Origin: Pyrrhosoma nymphula
Lineage: Eukaryota > Arthropoda > Insecta > Odonata > Coenagrionidae
Length of the DNA stretch: 64,000 bases
Direction: 5' to 3'
Assembly: GCA_963573305.1 (NCBI GenBank)
Contig: OY754329.1
Coordinates: forward strand, 63,981,084 to 64,045,083
Shown: in pieces, positions 54,977 to 64,000 of the stretch
Layout: every line of letters begins with the position of its first letter
Numbering within the stretch: the first letter of the stretch is position 1
The notes under the pieces: model-generated
Databases searched by the model: none
Seen by the model: the letters and a program-made list of their open reading frames with translations, nothing else
What the model was told of the DNA's origin: nothing
Translations under genes and position numbers: made by a program

Positions 54977-57236
54977 TCTACATCTACATCTACAAAATAC
55001 CCTGCAAGCCACCTCAGGGGTGTATGGCAGGGAGGTGAGTATTCACCAACATTCATTACACTATACCCTAAAGTTAGTGTAACTACGAATAATTATGCAT
55101 TACCTTTAATCGCTAATGCTTGCACAAGGCAAACCCTCACAAGTATGCACTACAATACAGATATGCTCACAATGGAGAGGGACCGCTAATATACATGCAT
55201 CTTGCAACTACACAAATGGACAAAGACTCAAGACTTACGTAGAAAACATGCACGACGTGCTGTTAATACGAGGTAACAGATAAGGATTCAAGTACAAGGG
55301 AGTACTATTACTACTAAGAGCTACACTACCCAACGACAAACCTAGATAAAAGTCTCATTGGCCGCTGTTATGGTCCCTTATAGTTCGTGGGAAAAATGGC
55401 ATTTTAAATCTGTCCGTTATGCAGTCTAGTTCAGTCTAGTAACACTAACGGCCTTTAAAGTATCTTGCCGATCTTCGCTGCACGCGTTCTAACTCCGTTT
55501 CCAAGCCTATCTCTAAAGGATCCCAGATACTGGCAGCATATTCCAAGTGGGGTCTAACGAGGGAGAATTAGCTAATTTCCCTAACTTTATCGTCGCACTA
55601 CCCAAGTACTCTTTTAACAAATCCCAATTTACGATTAGCCTGACCGGTAATTTCTCGAATATGTTTACTCCACGAGAGATCATTAGTCAGTTTAACTCCG
55701 AGGTATTTAACCGATTGTACAGTCTCTAATTTTATGTTGTTTATGCCATAGCTGTTACAAGGAGCGTTTTTCCGTTTCCAAAAATTCATAACGCATTTTT
55801 TCAGGTTTTCAATTCTAGCTGCCACGCATCGCACCACTCCTGTATTGCCTCGAGGTCCTTAGTTAGCACTTGCTTATCATTAAGGCTACGAATTTCTCTA
55901 TACACCACTGCGTCGTCTGCAAATAATATAAGCTTACTGTCAACTGTTTCACCGATTTCGTTTATTTACAAAAGGAACAGAAGTGGGCCTATGACACTTC
56001 CCTGTGGGACACCCGATGTGACTTTTACGTCATTAGAGATAGATCCATGTAATACAACCCTTTGCACGCGATTGCTTAAGAATTCTCTAATCCAGGAAAT
56101 TTCGTCGTCGTCTAAACCGTAGGATTTTAATTTCATGAGTAGCTTAATGTGGGAAAATTTATCAAATGCCTTTTTAAAGTCAAGAAATATTGCATCAACT
56201 GGATCGTTATGTTCACCCGAGACTAAACTATCTTGGGCAAAAAGTGGTAATTGAGTTTCGCAAGATCTTCCCTTTCTGAATCCGTGTTGCGTTTTTGTTA
56301 ACAAGTTCTGCAAATCGAGGTGTCTCATAACTGAAATTACAATTATATGTTCAAGGACTTTGCAAGAGATAGATGTGTGAGATATCGGTCTGTAGTTCGA
56401 TGGGTGTTCCTTATCACAGCTTTCGAATATAGGAGTGACATTTGCAATTTTCCAGTTCATGGGTACTTTGTGTTCGTTGATAGATTTACTAAATATATTC
56501 TGCAAGTAGGGTGCTATTTCACAAGCTAATTCTCTATATACGCGGGCAGGAATTTCTTCAGGACCTGGGGATTTATTTGGACTTAAAGATTTTAGAAAGT
56601 TTTCTATTCCGTGAGTGCAAATATCGATAGGCGTCATCTTTTGAAGGAAGTGATCATTTATCTTTATGGATGTAATCTGTGATGAATTGGTGAACACACT
56701 TTGAAAGTAGGAATTTACTAAGTTGGTGTTGTCCGAACTGCTTGTTAATAATTCGCCCTTTTCGTTTCGTAGTGGAATAACTGGTGATCTATTGCCTTGA
56801 ACTTCCTTTACGTATGACCAAAATACTTTTGGGTTATCCTGTCACTGTTCTACTAAGGTTTTTTATTTTAAATCCATGAATGCATTCAGAAATGCTTCCT
56901 TTGTAGTGGCTTTAGACAATTTGTATTTTTCAATTATTAAATTTTGATCACCAGTGGACAAATCTCTACGGAGTTTTTTCATATTGGCGTGGCATACTCT
57001 CTGACGTCTTAACGATTTTCTCACTTCTGCATTGTACGGTCTTGGTTCGTTGCCCTCTTTTTTTACTTGGAATATATTTTCTGATCCCCGAATGTACGTT
57101 CGAAAGAAAAGCTTTCCAACTACCCTCCGTGTCTAACTTTACGCTTGATTCTTGGAAGTTGGGAAGAGAATTTTTTAGATGACTCTTGAACGCATTGAAA
57201 TCAGCTTTTTTTAAATTTAGAACTTTCTTCTTTGTT
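54977..57236 (-). mobile_element. CR1-like LINE, longest copy D
   Basis: The minus strand from the right gives a linker (KADFNAFKSHLKNSLPNF, 57200-57130), a pre-RT region (NPRPYNAEVRKSLRRQRVC, NPKVFWSYVKEVQGNRSP, then NLVNSYFQSVFTN) and an open frame of 243 residues (56697-55966). That frame holds SLSPNKSPGPEEIPARV, NYRPISHTSISCKVLEH, HGFRKGRSCETQL, motif A AIFLDFKKAFDKFSH with Asp intact, and motif B SGVPQGSVIGPLLFLL. It ends at TAA where Y of YINDI is expected, after which INEIGE and FADDAVVYREI continue in frame. A deletion of roughly 130-170 bases near 55433-55445 removes the GLFSDDV/LGWETL segment. The endonuclease is missing. The tail is at 54977. Confidence 0.9.
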
Positions 57237-58904
57237 TAAAAATTCTTCCACAAATACAAGAGATTTTATACACGCATTCGTGTATTTGGCTTCGGATCCG
57301 GTCTTTTGCTCCTGGAAGAATGTCACGTATCCTCACTACGGTGTTGAAAGGGCAACTTATGTCACATTTCTCCAATCTTCTGCTGTTGCGATCTGTGATT
57401 CCTGCGATAAATGGCGCTTCAATTCTAATCTATGCTATCGGAGGTGTTCACCGCAAACGAGAATCGAATATGAAAATGCAACTCACTGAGAACTTAGAAT
57501 CAAAATTAATTTATTGTGTTCCAATTCCACGAAATGACGCCCGAATCGTTGCAGTTTGTTTTTTTATTCGTACGAAAACACCTTTGCATGATAATGGTTG
57601 TTTGGTTGGTTATGAGGTCGATGGCGCTATGCGTGGATGGACGATTGAGGGTGGAGTGAGGCGATGTAGTCAACCATCACTCTTTGGAGCGTCCAAATTG
57701 CTGGATTGACTGACGCGTGACATGAGGCGTGGTGTTTTTTTTCCGGGTCAAAGGTCGAGTCGGCCCTCGTGTAAGGTGTTGAAGAGGCCGTGGGGGAAAA
57801 GTAAGTTGGGTCTCGACGGGTGTCGGAGGGAGGGGGGGGAAGGGGGGGAAGTGTTTCGGGGAAAAAGCGATTAGAAGTTGAGGGCACGAGGCTGGGCCAT
57901 TGATTCCATTAAATTTTCGAGAGGCAGCATTTCGGCCCATTAGTCGGCCATTGTCGAGAGCCGTTTCGTAAGATCCATTTCGCGTTTCTGTTCTTCTATG
58001 CTCGCCTTGTTTCTCAAGGCAACTCCATCATTACTTGTGTGTGGGTAGATCAAGTCAAAGCGTAACAATGGCTTTTGTATTGGGTTTGATTGGGCGGGAA
58101 ATTGAATTTTTTCAATCTATCATTCATAAATTGAGTTTAAGTGTCGTTAGTTATATCAACATGATTTACGTGCTACAATTGATCTGTGTATATTATACTT
58201 TATACTCTTACTTAACAATGCGTCCGTAATGATCGTGAAATTAGAATATCAATGCCTTGGGAACAGAGTCTAATCGTTAGTATAAACATTAGGGGGGCTA
58301 AATCTAATCATTAGGTTATTAAATTCCATACTGATTCTATTATGGGTTGGGGAAATTGAAATAGATGGTGTTTTTTGTGAAATGATATCATATGTGGTGA
58401 AAAATTCCACTGCCCATTTTTCTATTAATTTTTCACTGTTTTTCTCCGAAGATTAAATTTTTTTCACTCTTTTCCTTCAGCCCAACAGTCCAATTTGACT
58501 TTTGAGGCCAACCGAGTTCGGGAAAAAATATAAAATATAAATTAGCCGAAATAGTCACACTTCAGTGAAATTTTTCCGCTGAAAATACAATAAGAAAAGC
58601 TTTATGGCAACCGCTTCCATCGACGTGAATGGAAATAGAAAAGTGAACAGATTTCTCTAAAATCAAGGGCGGTATCCAGATTTGAAGCCATCTCCGAACA
58701 CATGATGAAGTGGTGTAAGGATATTTAGCCCTTGCATATTTGAAATTTTGATAAGGTTGGGTTGTAGGGGACATGTGTCTTATTATTTAAGCAATGCTAC
58801 CGATTTGGGCAGGTTTGGATGGATGTAGAAGTACAGCCATCGGCTTATCTACTCCTTGTAAAGAAGGCAACTACTTTCTAATACAACTGTTTATGGATAC
58901 TAAC
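57237..58904. other. No gene recognised; G-rich patch
   Basis: The plus-strand frames at 57232-57489 and 57320-57709 overlap each other and have no motif I recognise. A G-run region (GGAGGGAGGGGGGGGAAGGG, about 57825-57850) and a CpG-containing patch lie at 57600-57960. The remainder is AT-rich. Confidence 0.4.
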
Positions 58905-59165
58905 TGCTTCTATGCTTGCTCTTCTTCCTACTCCTCTTCATCCCATCAATGAAACCTATACTCTCCCTTCCTTTATTACCAAACATCCTCCCCTCTGTCA
59001 CTACGTCATGCAATCTATCACCCCTCATAACCTGCTCCAATCATCTGTCCCACCTTTTCCTAACCTTTTACAGCAGCTTCCTCACCTCTCCCACCATGCT
59101 CAGTACTTTTTCATACGTCTTCTCTGGTCATTGCATCTCTCAAATCCTTTTCCACATCCAAATTA
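58905..59165 (-). pseudogene. RTE-like LINE, C-terminal fragment
   Basis: The minus strand reads EKVLSMVGEVRKLL, a stop, KVRKRWDR, a stop, LEQVMRGDRLHDVVTEGRMF, GNKGRESIGFIDGMKR. This corresponds to EEVLxRVGEERKLL, RRRQxxW, LRGDxLLxEVIEGRMxGKRG in RTE-like elements. It is related to 45300-45545 and similarly decayed. The two plus-strand 86-residue frames over it are shadows. Confidence 0.6.
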
Positions 59166-59469
59166 CATATAACTGAGTCAATTCTCAGTGTATTTTCTTT
59201 TAGTCCAAGTTTCTGCAACGTAAAAAAACTATACTCCTTTTCAAACTTGTCACCAACCTTTGCTTTAACATCCTAGCATACAACCATGGTCATTAGTTCT
59301 CCTCTATTAGCGTACTCTTCATATAAGGATATCCTCTTCCTTAGATCCATGCTGCGACACTCAATTTCCTCCAAAATGCTAACTAAGTTTCTGCACTGAG
59401 TTGTTCTTAATATACCGAAACAAGTGAGATGAACGAATCTATTTGGTGATGGAAGGGCGAAAAGAAATC

Positions 59470-59700
59470 CTAAAGTTTATCATCATTAGTTTTTAAATCT
59501 AGAGTTTGGATGACTGCAGCCCTCCATTCTATCCTGTTTCTTTCTAATGTTTTATGTACTTGCAGGTCTTTTGTTTCATATCTCGTTTTAGTTTGCCTAA
59601 GAATTTGTCCCTTTGTCTTCTTCGTGGGGCTTTCCCTTCTAATTCTAAAGCTACTGAACAAAATTGTTCTTGATGTAAGATATAACAAGTAAGCTGGACG
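59470..59700 (-). pseudogene. Possible LINE C-terminal remnant
   Basis: The minus strand carries LELEGKAPRRRQRDKFLGKL, KRDMKQKT, and in another frame ERNRIEWRAAVIQTLDLKTN. The EGKxPRGRxR...L...REEWRxxV order is common at LINE C-termini. It may be a second RTE-like or related element; two frames are needed to read it. Confidence 0.4.
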
Positions 59701-59727
59701 AACCCATCTGATAATCGAAGAAAACAA

Positions 59728-62700
59728 TATTCGTGGTCATTTGAAAAGTTTGTAAATGAAAACACAACGCTTTTGAGAAATGTTATTTCCATGGAGAATT
59801 TTCCCAGAGGTGACGTTTTGGAGAAAATAAATCCCTTAAATGTGAGCAAATGCTAATGGTAAAGTCACAAATTTCGATGCTGCTAACGCCCACTTCCTTT
59901 TACTTTCTCTCTCTTTCCAAGTTAAATAAAGCGTTGAGATGGCGTAATTGGGAGGGAAAAACTAAAAAAAATGACGCGTGGGTCGAAGTCGTTTCGAGGG
60001 GAATAGGGAAAAAAGTGTCTAGAGTGTGGGAAAGGGAGGCGGGGGGAGGAGAAGAGGAGGGGGAGAAGGGAGGAGCTAGCAGTTCTAGAACTTTCCTCAC
60101 TCAAAGAACGGACCCGGCTCCTCGCCCCACACACGGTGTGCGGTGGTGGTTTTTCGCGGGATCACCGCACTTTGCCAGAGGTTGTTCATCCGAAAGGGAT
60201 ACCCAGAGACACTCGCCCATCCTCCGTAGTCACTATATATAGTCAGGTGCGCGTGGGTGATCGTCTTTTCTTTTTATCCCCCCTCTCTCTTCTCTCTTTC
60301 TCTCTCTGCTGCACCTCCCATTTCGATTGGTACAATCACCCATGCGTCCTGATCGTCTTGTCGCTTTCCTTACTTCCTTTATAACTTCCACTCTTGTGTT
60401 TGTGCGTGGTGGCATCCCATTGTTGGGCCTTCCATAGGCGACCGACAACCCCTTTCCTTGGATCCCTCACCATCAAAGGTGGATCTTTATTGCTCCGTGA
60501 GGAAAGACGTATCGTTGTGTGAGACCCGGCCGTTTTCCAGGAATTAGCGACGGGACCGCCATATGTTCGCCAATCACGACGGTTTTTGAGTCCTTTTTCG
60601 GTGTAATCCGTGATATTTAAGAGTCGCTTATGGGGCTCATGAATGGAAAACAGTTGTCGGTCGTCATTTTCTGACGCGAGTTGCACTATTACGTAATGCC
60701 TAAGCTGTGCTTTTGGTCCGTGTGTCGCGTCGCAGCTGGCAGGTGTTGAATCATTTTGATTTCCTCAAGATGATATGGTCTTCCATTCTTCTATTCTCTT
60801 AAGCTCATTCACTCTCCTGCGGTCGCACTTTTTGATCGGGAATTCAGCCCAGACGAATTTGAGATTTGTGACTTGCGGAGATGGAAAAAATGAATTCGAT
60901 CAAAATTTCTATAATTTATTCGATAGTGAAGGTAAATTGGGAGCAAACTTAATGAGAGTAGTTTATAATTCTTGATGAAAGACCCAATGGCAAGCCGCCC
61001 TTGATCAGAAAACAGCCAAAAAAAGCATTATAATTTCTCTTTGTTGTTATTTTTTACAATTTTGGTTTGTATTAATGTTTACAATGAAATTTCAAATAGG
61101 TATATCTTACTAAAATAATGTTTGCCATGACTAAATCACAGATTTGATCTTTGAGCAAAATGATAACTATAGGGATATTGGCTTTATGATGCTGCGTTAA
61201 TTTTATATTTCCTACAAGAAACAATTAGTCATTATTTATAGGTAGAGGCCTCTTTGGTAAAACAGTTAAGTGATGGAAACTAATATCGATTTGTTATTAT
61301 CATATGAAATTTGTGATTTTTATGTCGTGCTTATTTATTTTAATTTTTTGATGAATATTCAAAATATAAATTCAAAATAGATATAAAAGTACTCCAAAGA
61401 CTGTTGATACTTGAGGTCACGCTAAAATTTTGTAAGTCAACGAAATAATTGAAAAAAAGATTTTTCAAAGCACGCCTCTATATATGCGCTGATGCTCTAA
61501 TTGTTATTTCGAATGATAGATCTTGCTATTCCATTCCATCAATTTGATACCCCTCGAGCAGTTTTTATCATCTCTAGCAACAGAGAACAAAATTGATTTT
61601 TAAAAATATCCTTAAGGAGAGAATTATGAAAATTATGACAATTAATTGAAAGGCTGTGGACTTCAATTATAAACTTAAGGTTGCAGCCATGACTCGCATA
61701 TCTAAATTTATGTAATAGATATTGCAATCAGAAAGAAATGTTAGGAGGAAGAAAGTTTCTAAAGTGCATTTGGAGAAGAAATACTTGATGCCTTCCCGTC
61801 GAATTATGGATTTTAACTCTTCAGAGGCTTTCTACCGGGTGATGCTCTACTCATCTGCTGGCGTTTCGAAAGAAGACTATTTTTGTCATCAGGAGTGTTT
61901 AGGATAGATCTGCAATTACGTTTTTAACATTGGATATGCTGGAGACGTATGTGAAAAGGAATCAATGGGCCATTAAGGTATATAACTTTGATGAAATTAT
62001 TTCTTGTGAAGAATGCAAGGTGATTCCAATAACACTTTTTTCCTCTTTTTTTTCATTTTTTAAAATTTTAATGGTTTTCAATTTATCTAAAACAAAGGAA
62101 AGGTAGAAAAACGTAAGAACAAAGATACTTTTTCTGAAAGGGTTAGCTTTTCGGTTCATTTTTATACCGCATACTTACCTAGTTATATTCTACTCGCCCG
62201 CATTTCGCGAAGTTTCAATGATAGGAAATTCTGGACTTAATTTTAGACCTTTTCTATTTGAAATGTGAGGTTTTGAGACACTTGCTCGAATGCAAATTCA
62301 TCAATTCTTTCATTTTTAGAGATGCTAACAAGGGTCATGAATACGCTACGATAGATAGATGATCAAACCTGACTTTTTAATACTATGGTTAAATTCAGGT
62401 GGCACCAGTTTCGAGATTCTATCTTCGTTTAAAAAAATATCTCTGCGTCACCAGAGCCAGAGAAAATACTAACACGCCACGCCTTATTCTTAGTTTGGTG
62501 GAGAAATATGTCTGCATAGTTAATAAGAGAAAGTTTAGCAGTAAGAAAGAAAGTTTTTTGCAGTGTTTATCTATTGTTCCTGTTGACGCTGCCACCTTGA
62601 AAAACGATTATTATTAGGAAATAATAAACAGAAAAGGATTTCTGGTCAAATTATTAAATGTTGGCAATTGCGGGACTGGAGATGTTTCACACAAGGTTCG

Positions 62701-62833
62701 GTACTCTCAAGATGATGGAATTGACCTAATTCAAAATATGTATTATAAGAATACACTTGAAATTTTGCTTCAGAATGAATGACCTCGTTCAATCCCGAAT
62801 GATTTTTCATTCTGAAGTGAAATCTAAATTATA
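59728..62833. other. No gene recognised
   Basis: GA- and CT-rich patches at 60040-60080 and 60270-60310 lie within a more G/C-rich block (59940-60560) with frames open on both strands. From 60750 on it is plain AT-rich DNA. The small frames at 61722-61907 and 62399-62617 are not recognised; the latter follows an AG acceptor-like site (AAATTCAG) but has no other support. Confidence 0.4.
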
Positions 62834-63010
62834 TTCAAATAATGACAAGGCCAACTATGTTTAAATCCACAGAATATTTTATTGGTACAACTAGTTTAAA
62901 CGCTACGGCGTCATCATCAGGTACCTTTGATGGTTCCGTAGCGTTGAAACTAGTTGCACCAATAAAATACTCTGTGGATTTAAACATAGTTGGCCTTGTC
63001 ATTATTTGAA
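62834..63010. repeat. Palindromic element, relative of 8951-9339
   Basis: The arms start TTCAAATAATGACAAGGCCA, then ACTATGTTTAAATCCACAGA, and meet near 62922 at CATCATCAGGTACCTTTGAT. The left arm, read as minus strand, retains CCTGATGATGACGCCGTAGC and GTTTAAAC; the right arm has lost the CTGATGA core (TTTGATGGTTCCGTAGCGTT). The right flank (AATGGACTTTCACAAAGTTA, then CGCC) is shared with the 9.3 kb copy although the left flanks differ. It lacks the nested 213-bp MITE and so confirms that insertion. Confidence 0.75.
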
Positions 63011-64000
63011 AATGGACTTTCACAAAGTTACGCCAGAAAGGATTGAATTATAAATTATATTCTTATGATATATGTTAAATTCAGTGAGATAAGAGATTTG
63101 AGTATTTCTCACTTCCTCCTCCAGATTCTGCTGATACATAAAGTAAAAACATGGTTACTTTTTTTGATTCCTACAAATGAAACATTTCGCCAAGGATTAT
63201 AGAAATAATCAGGGAAAGCAATGCATATATTCGGCTTAGAATTATTCATCATGACTTCGTCAAATTATGAATTTGTAATTCTGTTTCCGATCTCATTTTG
63301 CATCCAATGTGTATAATTTATTCATTAAAAATGTTGATCTTAGTTGGACTGCCAAGAGTCAGCATCGTAATCAGTTAATTAAAAAAAACTCTCTAATAAT
63401 AATTTTCCCATTCACCTAGATCGAATGTTTCTTTCCTTCACACTCAGTTTTTCAAAGTTGCCATAGTAAATATATTTTTCCCTGTCGACTTAAATATGTA
63501 GTGTGTATTCGTTTCAACCGAAAGCTATGGGGAAGTCCAGGCAAGGATTAGAGAGTGGAGGAAAACTCATTTGCCGCTGGATATTGGTGGACACGCTAAC
63601 TTTGCATGAGATTTATTCGAGCGCGGTGTAGTCACGGCACCTCTCGCTCCTCTGTGGTTAATCACGGGCGGTGACGGATTTCTCACTCCCACGTGGGTCG
63701 GCGGTGCAACGCGATGGGACTTGAGAAATGCAGTTCGACAGAGAACTGCACACAAGGAGTAAATATGAAACATAAAAAAATTAACATAAACAAACAAACA
63801 AAAAAAAACAAATATAAACAATAAACAAATACACTTATGTGAGGGACTAATTCAGGTACAATTTTGTGGAGTCATTAAGAAAAAACGGTGTGGCCCTCGC
63901 GGGGCGGCCAACAGAAGTACAACACCGAGTATGGATATGACTGGCAGTGGAGGGTACACAGTATCATGCATAAATAATGAATTAAACTAATGTTTCTGAA
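63011..64000. other. No recognisable feature
   Basis: AT-rich DNA with an A-rich, CAAA-repeat stretch around 63770-63830 and a more G/C-rich patch near 63600-63720. The 84-residue minus-strand frame here is not recognised. Confidence 0.4.

Noticed and set aside
57232..57709. Two overlapping plus-strand frames of 85 and 129 codons next to LINE copy D
   Set aside because: They overlap in different frames, have no motif, and the first begins in LINE sequence on the opposite strand.
1..64000. CRISPR arrays, bacterial operons, rRNA genes or telomeric repeats
   Set aside because: None seen; the repeats present are dispersed eukaryotic elements and short microsatellites.

Overview
The window looks like nuclear DNA of an arthropod, most likely an insect. 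It is AT-rich, has no bacterial gene packing and no operons, and is crowded with broken animal-type transposable elements. The species cannot be named from the sequence. I recognise no intact host gene. The long open frames are either retroelement remnants or shadows in C/T-rich low-complexity tracts, so the window reads as intergenic or large-intron DNA.

Mobile elements carry most of the recognisable content. (1) A CR1/L2-like non-LTR retrotransposon family is the most abundant. It has protein-bearing 5'-truncated copies at 22.86-23.74 kb (+), 31.35-32.65 kb (-), 39.96-41.68 kb (-) and 54.98-57.24 kb (-), plus many tail-only fragments. Its 3' end is a conserved G/C-rich box followed by short GATGTA-type repeats. 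At least two other short families share this 3' end, one of them a 188-bp SINE-like unit with a perfect 13-bp target-site duplication. Two more distantly related CR1-like pieces lie at 19.8-20.4 and 25.9-26.2 kb. (2) RTE-like LINE fragments lie near 15.8-16.3, 16.9, 44.8, 45.3 and 58.9-59.7 kb. (3) A dead Penelope-like element (PLE) spans about 38.1-41.8 kb. It has a reverse transcriptase and a GIY-YIG endonuclease, is flanked by inverted ends, and is interrupted by a CR1-like copy. PLE-type tails recur near 6.1, 11.8, 49.4 and 50.2 kb. (4) DNA transposons include a hAT transposase relic at 8.6 kb, two hAT-like MITEs with 8-bp duplications (5.19 and 11.33 kb), a 1.08-kb TIR element at 21.03 kb, and a 213-bp MITE with a TA duplication nested in another element at 9.08 kb. 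(5) tRNA-headed SINEs lie near 6.7, 13.8, 16.3, 16.7 and 25.1 kb.

The most unusual structure is a set of large palindromes (centres near 1089, 9033, 10810 and 62922). In each, two inverted units meet head to head next to a CTGAT or CTGATGA motif. In most of them a short potential stem and GAAAC or a close variant follow. This spacing resembles a hammerhead ribozyme core, a motif known from PLE terminal repeats, and related hairpin-plus-GTCGAAAC tails occur at the PLE-type ends elsewhere in the window.

The region from 42 to 64 kb is otherwise sparse. A possible short first exon with TATA box, initiator and splice donor (20.68-20.77 kb) and a possible duplicated exon start (37.35 and 42.17 kb) are the only host-gene hints, and both are weak.
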